NCBI GenBank assembly: GCA_029866965.1
Contig: CP123444.1
Span: 971,501-1,035,500, forward strand
Length of the DNA: 64,000 nt
Reading direction: 5' to 3'
Source of the DNA: Flavobacteriaceae bacterium YJPT1-3
Lineage (GTDB): Bacteria; Bacteroidota; Bacteroidia; Flavobacteriales; Flavobacteriaceae
A program made the position numbers and the translations under genes. Below are positions 45,510 to 53,474 of this stretch, piece by piece. Position 1 is the first letter of the stretch. Each line of letters begins with the position of its first letter. The notes under the pieces are model-generated. The model was given only the letters and a program-made list of their open reading frames with translations. It ran no database searches and had not been told where the DNA came from.

Positions 45510-45910
45510 TGAATAACATCGTTGAATACATGACCGAAGTTTTGATCCTGCTCTTTGTGGTCATTACCTTCTTGCAATCTGGAATCGACAAGATGACCGA
45601 TTGGAAAGGAAATGTGAGCTGGCTTCAGGAGCATTTTAAAGAGACCTTTATGGGAGGCATGGTCCCGCTTTTGGTAGGCGTCATCACGCTACTCGAGCTG
45701 CTGGCTGGGGGCATGGCCTTGGTGGGGATCATCACCGTTGCCATTTCGGGCACCACCTTGTTGGCCTTTTATTCGCTGGTTATTGCTGCGATTACTTTGC
45801 TATTGCTGTTATTCGGACAGCGTGTGGCTAAAGATTATGCCGGAGCCTTCACTATTGTTGGCTACTTTATCGTTGTTGTTTTAGGAGTTTTTCTACTGAG
45901 CTGGCAATAA
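45509..45910 (+). CDS. DoxX-like four-helix membrane protein
   Basis: 133 residues, four membrane helices (VLILLFVVITFLQSGIDKMT, VPLLVGVITLLELLAGGMAL, LLAFYSLVIAAITLLLLLFG, GYFIVVVLGVFLLSW) with the early SGIDKMTDW segment typical of DoxX/DoxD-type proteins. The function in flavobacteria is unknown. It overlaps the delta-prime gene by one base, so both are on one transcript. Confidence 0.75.
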   Translation: MNNIVEYMTEVLILLFVVITFLQSGIDKMTDWKGNVSWLQEHFKETFMGGMVPLLVGVITLLELLAGGMALVGIITVAISGTTLLAFYSLVIAAITLLLLLFGQRVAKDYAGAFTIVGYFIVVVLGVFLLSWQ

Positions 45911-45911
45911 A

Positions 45912-45934
45912 AAAGCCTCCCAGAAGGAGGCTCT
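45912..45934 (-). terminator. Terminator after the Skp-like gene
   Basis: On the minus strand GAGCCTCC, loop TTCT, GGGAGGC, then six T. It closes the minus-strand unit ending at 45957 and lies directly past the stop of the convergent DoxX-like gene. Confidence 0.8.
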
Positions 45935-45956
45935 TGCGTTGATAAGCGCTGGTCAA

Positions 45957-46475
45957 TTATTCCTGACCGGCCTTGTACTGATCATTCAGATCTTTGAGAA
46001 TCGCTTCTGTTAGATCGAGCTCCTCTTTTCCATAAAGTACGCTACCGGCTTCATTTTGCCCGTAGATGTAGGTATATCCATTATTCTTACCGTAGGTCTT
46101 TACATACTTCTTGACTTTGGTAATGATGGAATCAATAACACGCTGGCTCTCTAATTGCAGTTTTTGAGTTCGGCCCTGTTGTTCCTGTTGCAATTCGTTT
46201 CGCTCCGCAATTAATTCACTTTCCTTTTCCTGACGCTTTGCATTGCTCATGCTAGAACCATTCTTTTGATACTGCTCTACCTTAATTTGAAAAGCCTGGG
46301 CACGAAGTTCAAGGGAGCTGATGATCTCATCATTCTCCTTTTGAAAACGCTGCTGGGCGTCAGACATTTCTTTATAATCTTTAATCAGATCCTCGGTATT
46401 GACAAATCCGGTTTTTTGTTGGGTGCAGCTAGTAATTAAAAAAGCTACCACCAATAAGCTAATTATTTTTTTCAT
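45957..46475 (-). CDS. OmpH/Skp-like periplasmic chaperone, apparently a lipoprotein
   Basis: 172 residues. The coiled-coil core (EMSDAQQRFQKENDEIISSL, then SELIAERNELQQEQQGRTQK) and the C-terminal KYGKNNGYTYIYGQNEAGSV-type segment match the OmpH/Skp family, which holds unfolded outer-membrane proteins. The signal ends FLITSCTQQ, with a lipobox Cys at about residue 17, so this copy should be anchored by lipid rather than soluble. A TAATTTTG box (46495-46502, minus) lies 19 bp before the ATG. Confidence 0.8.
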   Translation of the reverse strand: MKKIISLLVVAFLITSCTQQKTGFVNTEDLIKDYKEMSDAQQRFQKENDEIISSLELRAQAFQIKVEQYQKNGSSMSNAKRQEKESELIAERNELQQEQQGRTQKLQLESQRVIDSIITKVKKYVKTYGKNNGYTYIYGQNEAGSVLYGKEELDLTEAILKDLNDQYKAGQE

Positions 46476-46677
46476 CCTTGATTTTAATTTGCGGCAAAAT
46501 TAGACATCCAAGACCAAGTTTGCTAAAATATTTCAATATATATAAATCTTATAGCGTCGATATACAATTATAAGATATACTTATAAAAATTGAAGGTGTC
46601 ACGAGCCCAATAAGGGCCTTAATTAAATTGCCCCCCTGGCTTCTATGGTCCTTAAGATAAAAAACCCTTAAAACGGC

Positions 46678-47547
46678 TTATTTCGCTTTTTTAGCGATAT
46701 ACAGCAGGGAAGAATAATTTCCGGTTCGCCTAGCCAGCCTATTGGATCGAAAACCCGTCTTTAAGGCATGTAGTATTCGTTTACTCCCGGTTTTAAATTC
46801 TTCCGAGAGCAGGCTTACATAAAAAGCATCAAACCACAAGGGTTTGATGGTCTCAAGCTTAAATCCATGCTCCCTTAGTATCCTACGCATTCCTTCCGGT
46901 GAAAAATGCCAAAGATGCCGGGGCACATCATAAGCCGCCCAAAACGATTGGTAATAAGATGCATCAAAGGATTTCCAGTTGGGGACTGCGATAAAAACGA
47001 CACCCTCTGTCTCGAGGTGATCGTGAATCCACTTCAACGTCTCTTCGGGGTGATAGACGTGTTCTAAAACATGCCAAAGCATGATGCCTTTATAGTGACC
47101 GTCCATTTCATCAACGGTCTCAAAAACGGGCACCCCTTTTTTCAGCGCTTTAACCCGGGCATCCTCATTGGGTTCAAATCCATGTGTTGGCCAACCCTGA
47201 TCATTAAGATAGCGGGCCAATTCACCCGTGCCACAGCCATAGTCCAAGAGTAATTCTTTATTGGGAATGTACTGGCGAATCCAGGAGCGCTTTCGCGAAA
47301 GCATAATCCTTTTTACAAAACCGTACACATGCTCTACCAACGATTGACGCTTATCCTCGTGGGAGATGTAGTTGTCCTTTGGATAATAAGAGCCTATACT
47401 ACTAGAATCAGGCTGAGGGATGGTCTTCAGTATATCGCCAAAAGAATTGGCCTGAAGTTCAAAAAGCGCTCCGCTTACCCCATGATCCTTAACATGAGTA
47501 GGGAATTGGCCTGGAGGTGTACGGGTGTAATCTGCTTCTTTAGCCAT
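46678..47547 (-). CDS. Class I SAM-dependent methyltransferase
   Basis: 289 residues from the ATG at 47547 (MAKEADYTRTPPGQFPTHVK). An ATG at 47568 would add MFHVKQS, but those codons are simply the parS-like site read as protein. Motif I is ELLLDYGCGTGELARYL, followed by GFEPNED and the post-motif MLWHVLEHVYHPEETLKWIH. The C-terminal DVPRHLWHFSPEGMRRILRE resembles methyltransferases acting on sugars or lipids. The substrate is unknown. The palindrome at 47289-47302 is read here as LSRKR, not AFAKA. Confidence 0.85.
   Translation of the reverse strand: MAKEADYTRTPPGQFPTHVKDHGVSGALFELQANSFGDILKTIPQPDSSSIGSYYPKDNYISHEDKRQSLVEHVYGFVKRIMLSRKRSWIRQYIPNKELLLDYGCGTGELARYLNDQGWPTHGFEPNEDARVKALKKGVPVFETVDEMDGHYKGIMLWHVLEHVYHPEETLKWIHDHLETEGVVFIAVPNWKSFDASYYQSFWAAYDVPRHLWHFSPEGMRRILREHGFKLETIKPLWFDAFYVSLLSEEFKTGSKRILHALKTGFRSNRLARRTGNYSSLLYIAKKAK
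47289..47302. repeat. GCTTTCGCGAAAGC palindrome, copy 11
   Basis: Exact copy inside the methyltransferase gene; read in a different frame as LSRK. Confidence 0.95.
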
Positions 47548-47551
47548 GCTT

Positions 47552-47567
47552 TGTTTCACGTGGAACA
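47552..47567 (+). other. parS-like ParB binding site
   Basis: TGTTTCACGTGGAACA, 15 of 16 bases identical to the widely conserved parS consensus TGTTTCACGTGAAACA. It is the exact reverse complement of the site at 49451-49466. Confidence 0.8.
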
Positions 47568-47572
47568 TCTAC

Positions 47573-49450
47573 TTATCTACCCATGTAGACCAGCATAACC
47601 GAAATGTCACTCGGACTGACCCCGCTAATTCGAGAGGCCTGAGATATGGTCGCGGGCTGAATTTCGCTTAGCTTTTCGCAAGCCTCGTAGGACAAGGATT
47701 TTAATTTCTTATAATCAAAATCTCTAGGGATCTTGATGTTTTCTAAACGCTGCAACTTGTCTGCATTCGCCCGCTCTTTTTCAATATAACCGGAGTACTT
47801 TATTTGGATGGCTGCTTGCTCTAAAACATCGCGGTCTAAACCTTCTTCGGCCACATAAGCTTGAACACGATCAATCTTAAGCATGTCATCCAACGTAATT
47901 TGAGGCCTTGAAAAGAGCTTAAACATCTTATCCGATTGACTCATTACTGAGCTCTTTTTTTCCTCTAGTATGGGATTGGCTTCTTCAGGTGCCACAGACG
48001 TATTTCTAAAGAAATGAACCAGGCGCTCTGTTTCGTTTTGCCTTTTCTCCATGACCCTCAAACGATGCTCCGACGCTAATCCAATCTTATACGATTTGGT
48101 GGTCAAACGCTCGTCTGCATTATCCTGGCGCAACAAAGTGCGGTACTCCGCCCTGGAGGTAAACATCCGATAAGGCTCCTCGGTGCCTTTGGTAATCAAA
48201 TCGTCTATGAGTACGCCTATATAAGCTTCATCTCGTTTCAAAATAAAAGGATCTTCCTCCTGCACTTTTAAATGAGCGTTGATCCCTGCCATGAGTCCTT
48301 GACTGGCCGCTTCCTCATAGCCTGTGGTTCCGTTGATCTGACCTGCAAAGAAGAGATGCTCGACCAATTTAGTTTCTAAGGTGTGGGTAAGCTGAGTGGG
48401 TGGAAAATAGTCGTATTCAATGGCATATCCCGGTCTAAAAAACTTAACCTGTTCAAATCCGGCCACTGAGCGAAGGGCTTTAAATTGGACTTCTTCAGGG
48501 AGGCTGGTGCTGAAACCATTGACGTAAATCTCTACGGTATTCCAACCCTCCGGTTCTACGAAAAGCTGATGCCTATCCTTATCGGCAAAACGATTGATCT
48601 TATCTTCAATACTGGGACAGTATCGCGGACCGATACTTTGAATACGTCCATTGAACATGGGTGATCGATCAAACCCCTCCCGCAATAAATCATGTACCTC
48701 TGGCGAGGTATAAGTCATATGACAGGCCTTCTGCTTGCTTAATGGCTTTGTTTCCGGTAAATAGCTAAACTTCTCCGGTTGTTCATCTCCGGGTTGAACG
48801 ATCATTTTACTATAATCCAGACTACGACCATCCACCCGGGGTGGCGTACCCGTCTTCATACGGCCACTGTCAAAACCGAAATCGACCAGCTGCTCTGTAA
48901 TTCCCACAGCAGCTCTTTCTCCAGCACGACCTCCTCCAAAATTCTTATCTCCGATGTGAATTAGTCCGTTGAGAAAAGTACCGTTGGTTAAGACTACCGC
49001 ATGAGCTGCAACCTTAATTCCTAGCGAAGTCACTACACCGGTAACTCGTCCATTCTTTGTTTCCAATCCGGTCACCATATCCTGATAAAAATCCAGATTG
49101 GCTGTATTCTCTAGACGCAGTCTCCAGACCTCTGCGAAACGCATTCTATCGCTCTGCACTCGAGGACTCCACATGGCGGGTCCTTTAGACTTATTGAGCA
49201 TTTTAAACTGAATTGCGGTTTCGTCTGAAACGATCCCGCTATATCCTCCCAACGCATCGATTTCCCTTACTATTTGGCCCTTAGCAATCCCACCCATAGC
49301 CGGATTGCACGACATCTGCGCTATATTTTGCAGATTCATGGTGATCAGTAGGGTCTTTGACCCCATATTAGCAGCAGCAGCAGCGGCTTCACAACCCGCG
49401 TGTCCGCCGCCAACCACTATTACGTCGTAGGTGTCTTGAAATAAACTCAT
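47573..49450 (-). CDS. mnmG: tRNA uridine-34 carboxymethylaminomethyl modification enzyme MnmG (GidA)
   Basis: 625 residues. FAD-binding VIVVGGGHAGCEAAAAAANM at the N-terminus, then QMSCNPAMGGIAKGQIVREI, DALGGYSG, GTPPRVDGRSLDYS and INGTTGYEEAASQGLMAGIN are MnmG signatures. The C-terminal helical domain that contacts MnmE is complete. With MnmE it installs the cmnm5 group on wobble U34 of certain tRNAs. The gene is bracketed by two parS-like sites; the upstream one touches its ATG. Confidence 0.98.
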   Translation of the reverse strand: MSLFQDTYDVIVVGGGHAGCEAAAAAANMGSKTLLITMNLQNIAQMSCNPAMGGIAKGQIVREIDALGGYSGIVSDETAIQFKMLNKSKGPAMWSPRVQSDRMRFAEVWRLRLENTANLDFYQDMVTGLETKNGRVTGVVTSLGIKVAAHAVVLTNGTFLNGLIHIGDKNFGGGRAGERAAVGITEQLVDFGFDSGRMKTGTPPRVDGRSLDYSKMIVQPGDEQPEKFSYLPETKPLSKQKACHMTYTSPEVHDLLREGFDRSPMFNGRIQSIGPRYCPSIEDKINRFADKDRHQLFVEPEGWNTVEIYVNGFSTSLPEEVQFKALRSVAGFEQVKFFRPGYAIEYDYFPPTQLTHTLETKLVEHLFFAGQINGTTGYEEAASQGLMAGINAHLKVQEEDPFILKRDEAYIGVLIDDLITKGTEEPYRMFTSRAEYRTLLRQDNADERLTTKSYKIGLASEHRLRVMEKRQNETERLVHFFRNTSVAPEEANPILEEKKSSVMSQSDKMFKLFSRPQITLDDMLKIDRVQAYVAEEGLDRDVLEQAAIQIKYSGYIEKERANADKLQRLENIKIPRDFDYKKLKSLSYEACEKLSEIQPATISQASRISGVSPSDISVMLVYMGR

Positions 49451-49466
49451 TGTTCCACGTGAAACA
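49451..49466 (-). other. parS-like ParB binding site
   Basis: The minus strand reads TGTTTCACGTGGAACA, identical to the site at 47552-47567 but in inverted orientation. It abuts the mnmG start codon, so ParB binding could also affect mnmG transcription. Confidence 0.8.
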
Positions 49467-49516
49467 TTAGATTATTAATTTGCTAAAGGGCGGCAAAGAT
49501 ACTGATTTTTTGCTGA

Positions 49517-49930
49517 TTAGCGCCGACCTAAATAGTGATCCTCTTTTAAGCGCATACGCTTCCTTTCCTCTTTGGTACTGTCCGTGTACCCTATCAAATG
49601 TAGCACGCCATGGATCATTACCCGATGCAGCTCTTCAGCAAAAGACGCTTTGAATGCCTCCGCATTCTCAGCAACACGATCAGTTGATATATAGATCTCT
49701 CCTGACAGTACGTCCCCGTGCGTGTAGTCGAAGGTGATAATGTCTGTAAGTGTATCGTGATCAAGAAATTTAAGATTAATGGCATGTAAATACTCATCAG
49801 AACAAAACACGTAATTCAAGTCGCCTTCTTCCTTACCTTCTTCTGAAATACAATCTTGCAACCAACGACAGGCCTTTTCTTCCTCCAAAGCACTCCATTC
49901 GAAATCATGTTGCGTAGAAAAACTAATCAT
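49517..49930 (-). CDS. ybeY: Endoribonuclease YbeY (rRNA maturation factor)
   Basis: 137 residues. The core YBEY features are LNLKFL-type INLKFLDHDTLTDIITFDYT and the metal site MIHGVLHLIGYTDSTKEE. Two His ligands are in place, but the third ligand position, His in E. coli, is Asp here, which I believe is usual in Bacteroidota. It processes the 3' end of 16S rRNA and supports ribosome quality control. It overlaps the upstream DUF4175 gene by 8 bp. Confidence 0.92.
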   Translation of the reverse strand: MISFSTQHDFEWSALEEEKACRWLQDCISEEGKEEGDLNYVFCSDEYLHAINLKFLDHDTLTDIITFDYTHGDVLSGEIYISTDRVAENAEAFKASFAEELHRVMIHGVLHLIGYTDSTKEERKRMRLKEDHYLGRR

Positions 49931-52900
49931 TGTCCTGATTAAAGTACATTTTTACTCGTTTCTTGAACCCTTCGCGCATAGGCAATTTTTCCCGATTCAA
50001 AATTTCTGTAGTTCCAAAATAGGCTTTGGCCCGTTCTTGAAAATTATAGTTTACACCTGACTCATTTTGGGTCCCTGTTATGGATGTCCTTTGCGATTCT
50101 TGTTCTTGTTTAAAGGCGGCATTCTCCATTTCCAATAGTCTATGCTTTAAGATTTTCATCTGAGCCAAACTACGTTCGTTTAACTGACCATTTAAAGTGT
50201 TTCTTTCTAACTGCTCCAGTTGCCGGATTAGATTTTTTGATTCTGCTTCGATGCCAGATCTTTTAATTTCGTCTTGCAGTTGATTCCTTAGCTGTTGTTG
50301 TCTTTTATAAATTTCAAAAAGGAGTGCATTCAACTCCTCGGAGTTCTCCCCTTCCTCTGCTCCGTTGTTAGGGTTGTCTCCACCCTCCTGATTACCCTTC
50401 GAATTTTCCTGACCGCCTCGTTCGCCGTTTTCTCCATTATTCTTCCCTTCACCCTCTCCATTCTCATTCCCTTGGCTGTCCGATTGACTTTTACGCAACA
50501 TTTCTTCCATCATTTTCTGTAACTCTCCATGATTCTTGATAATATCAGACAGTTGTTTGCCATCGCCTTGTCCTTGTCCCATACCCTGACCACTCCCTTG
50601 CGCCTGCCCACTCATGGATAGCTGTCGGTTCATGTTATCTAGCACCTCGCTTAAAAAATCGGCTAAGGTGTTTGCCCCACTCACTACGTATTGCTGACTG
50701 GCAACACCACGAGAAATTTGATTTTCAGCAAGACGCTCCAGGGCTTTATCCAAGTTAAAATCAATCTCCGTAAGCTGTTTTGTGATCACTTCGTTAATTG
50801 CCGGCTGCCTCAATGCCAAGGCATACAAGCTATCATCCACATGTTCAAAATTCTGCCGTAAGGCATTTTGTTTACGCAATTTGCTGGCAAAAGAAGGGTT
50901 GCGGTTGTCAATGATCCGTAATTCCTCCATCAATGCCTCCTCCTCTTGAGAAAAGACGACCAGATTATCGAGAATTTGCCGCAACATGTCTCGATCCTCC
51001 TGCAAACTCTCCCCTGTCATCATTTGCATCTGTTGTTTCATTTCTTGAGACAACTGCTGCATTTTCTCCCCCGCTTGCTGTTGGCTTTGCCTCGCCTTGG
51101 AGCTTGGGCTCTGCTGATCCGGCTTTCGTAATTCCTCCAGAGCCTCTTGTTGTTCTTTCTTGATCTCTTCTAGGGCCCCTTCCGTCTCGGCTAATGCCAT
51201 GGGTTTCTTCAACTCCTCATTGGCTTTCTTTATTACTTCAAGATCATCCTCCAATTGCTCAAGAGCCTCATTCAATTCTTTTTGATCTTGAGGACCATTC
51301 TTAGGATCATCAGCTTGCATTTCCTGCTTCTTACCTAATTTATCGAGTTCTGAGGCCACTTTTTCCATCTTTTGGGTCACATAGTACCGCTTCGTAAGCT
51401 CCAGTAGCTGCTCGAGGTTCGTCTTATTATTTTTACTTTGTTTAGCCAGTTTCTCCAGCCGCTCGGAAAGCTCCTCCTTGCTGATCTTATCTCGTAGCTT
51501 CTCCAATTCCTCCAGCAACTGCTCATTTTTACTTAACTCTTCTTCATTTCGCGCTAAGCGTTCCTGCAATTGTTCTTTGTACGCGTCGTCCTTTTCACTC
51601 TGAAAATCCTCTAGATTGTTCTTTAGCTTTTCCGAATATTCCTGCATCAATTGATCTTGCTTGCTTTGTCGCTTTAAAAATTGTTCGAGCTTCTTTTGAT
51701 CATTGTAGTTCAGGCTGCTCTTTTCTTTTTGCATCTTTGACAACTCTTCCAAATCCCGCTCTTGATCTTTCCACTTATCCAATGATTTGTCCAATTCGTT
51801 CAACGTTTCTTTCTGCTGCTCTAATTGTCTTTGCTGCTGCTCCTCTGCTGTCTGCATTCGATAACCAAAGACACTGCTTTTCGCCGTCTTAAATCCGTGA
51901 AGCGCATCATTGTCCTTCACTTCAAAGTAATACTGATATACTTTTCCTCCCTCTAATATTAAGGTGCCGGGAAACACAAAAGTGAAGTTATGCACCGTGC
52001 TCCCAGGATTGGCGATAGGCACTTTCGTGGCTTCTTCTTCCTTTCCTGCTTCGAAATAAATCAAATCAACGGATCTCACTCCATAGTCGTCAGATACTAT
52101 TCCGTTATACAGTTGTTGGTCCTCCACACCGGGATCCATTGCCGTTTGCAACTCGATCTTGGGATAAGCATCCCGTATCACCTCCAGGTTGAAATCTAAA
52201 GATTCATACTGCTCCAGTTGACCATTGCTGGTGGTCACCGTATAGGCCCTTCGTTGAAACAGACGTTCACTCCGTTTAAACTCCGATTCCCCATCCCTCA
52301 GTGATGCATCACTTTTCTCCATTAGGAACACCGTATCCTTTAGGATCATTTCCACCGCATCGGCATGACGTGCTTTTAGGGTCCAATTCACCAGCGTTCC
52401 TTCAGGAATGATCGCATTTCCGGAATTACTGATCGTTTCCGACACCTTGTTGGTGTGCTTGGGGTACTTCAGTTGCATTGTAAATTGCGAAATCACCGGA
52501 GCTTGAATGACTTTTAGCTCGTAATTTTGAGACTGGACTTCGTTAGCCACCAATAGGAACTGCTCATCCTGCTGCGGTTGCTCGAAGGTATATTCAAAGC
52601 TTGCTGCGTCCTTTCGCCGCATCAAATAGCGTTCTCCATTTCGCATCAACACCACATTTTCTGGTAATGTTTTTCCGATAGTTTTTACCTGTAGTGTAAA
52701 GTTGGTACCTGAAACCGTTGTCATTTCTTGATTAACGATCACAAACTCGAAGGGAGCCGGAGGGGCATAGTGCCCGGCATAATTCACTACCCTCGAATAG
52801 CTTGAACCCCAGAGATCTTCCTTAGCGACCAAGCTTCCTAAAATCAGAATGGCGAAAGGAATAGCCGCATATTTTAAATAGTTGAGATTACTCTTGAAAT

Positions 52901-53336
52901 CGATCGCAAGGCTAAACGGCACAGGTTCCAATACGCTACATTTCTGGGCCACCCCTGCCATTCGAAGTTCGTCACCAGCAGCATCTTTCACCAGCTGTAG
53001 CGTATTAATCAGTTTATCCTCCACTTCCGGAAAGTGAGCGCCAATGTGAGTGGCGGCTGTGGTATAGTCTATCCCCTTCGTGACCTTTAATAATCTTAAA
53101 AGTGGGATTATAATAAAGCGGATCCCTAGCGCGAGTTCTACCAGGACAAAAGACCAGAATAATAATGCTCTCCCCGTAGAAGGAAGCCACAGTAGATATT
53201 CAATCAATAGAGCGATTAATAAATACAGCGCGCCTAATGCAATGAATAAAATGACCCCCTTGATCAGTTCATTGGTATAGTACTTTTTGATGTACTGATC
53301 CAACTTTTGTGTTATGTAGTCAAATGACGTTCTCAT
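49923..53336 (-). CDS. DUF4175-family giant membrane/coiled-coil protein
   Basis: 1137 residues. Two N-terminal membrane helices (GVILFIALGALYLLIALLIE and LLFWSFVLVELALGIRFIII) and a third near residue 165 precede a beta-rich periplasmic part (PAPFEFVIVNQEMTTVSGTN). A very long Gln/Glu/Lys coiled coil follows (~500-770), then a low-complexity Gly/Gln/Asn/Glu stretch around 905-980 and a final helical tail. I recognise the Bacteroidota DUF4175 family; the function is unknown. It is the first gene of a minus-strand unit with ybeY. Confidence 0.8.
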   Translation of the reverse strand: MRTSFDYITQKLDQYIKKYYTNELIKGVILFIALGALYLLIALLIEYLLWLPSTGRALLFWSFVLVELALGIRFIIIPLLRLLKVTKGIDYTTAATHIGAHFPEVEDKLINTLQLVKDAAGDELRMAGVAQKCSVLEPVPFSLAIDFKSNLNYLKYAAIPFAILILGSLVAKEDLWGSSYSRVVNYAGHYAPPAPFEFVIVNQEMTTVSGTNFTLQVKTIGKTLPENVVLMRNGERYLMRRKDAASFEYTFEQPQQDEQFLLVANEVQSQNYELKVIQAPVISQFTMQLKYPKHTNKVSETISNSGNAIIPEGTLVNWTLKARHADAVEMILKDTVFLMEKSDASLRDGESEFKRSERLFQRRAYTVTTSNGQLEQYESLDFNLEVIRDAYPKIELQTAMDPGVEDQQLYNGIVSDDYGVRSVDLIYFEAGKEEEATKVPIANPGSTVHNFTFVFPGTLILEGGKVYQYYFEVKDNDALHGFKTAKSSVFGYRMQTAEEQQQRQLEQQKETLNELDKSLDKWKDQERDLEELSKMQKEKSSLNYNDQKKLEQFLKRQSKQDQLMQEYSEKLKNNLEDFQSEKDDAYKEQLQERLARNEEELSKNEQLLEELEKLRDKISKEELSERLEKLAKQSKNNKTNLEQLLELTKRYYVTQKMEKVASELDKLGKKQEMQADDPKNGPQDQKELNEALEQLEDDLEVIKKANEELKKPMALAETEGALEEIKKEQQEALEELRKPDQQSPSSKARQSQQQAGEKMQQLSQEMKQQMQMMTGESLQEDRDMLRQILDNLVVFSQEEEALMEELRIIDNRNPSFASKLRKQNALRQNFEHVDDSLYALALRQPAINEVITKQLTEIDFNLDKALERLAENQISRGVASQQYVVSGANTLADFLSEVLDNMNRQLSMSGQAQGSGQGMGQGQGDGKQLSDIIKNHGELQKMMEEMLRKSQSDSQGNENGEGEGKNNGENGERGGQENSKGNQEGGDNPNNGAEEGENSEELNALLFEIYKRQQQLRNQLQDEIKRSGIEAESKNLIRQLEQLERNTLNGQLNERSLAQMKILKHRLLEMENAAFKQEQESQRTSITGTQNESGVNYNFQERAKAYFGTTEILNREKLPMREGFKKRVKMYFNQDND

Positions 53337-53448
53337 CGCTCCTCCTCTGTAACTTTTAAAATTACGATTTTATTGCCGACTCCCCTGATAGCGAATGCTC
53401 AGAACTTAAGTTGCCCAGGCCCATTAATGGGAAAGCCTTCGAAAATGG

Positions 53449-53456
53449 TATCTTTG
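53449..53456 (+). promoter_or_regulatory. -7 promoter element for gltX
   Basis: TATCTTTG, a perfect TAnnTTTG match, 18 bp before the ATG at 53475 (12 bp before the alternative ATG at 53469). It rules out the longer reading from 53373. Confidence 0.65.
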
Positions 53457-53474
53457 CGCCCAAAATCAATGACT

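Noticed and set aside
47548-47568. N-terminal MFHVKQS extension of the methyltransferase
   Set aside because: These codons are the parS-like site translated; the ATG at 47547 is a better start.
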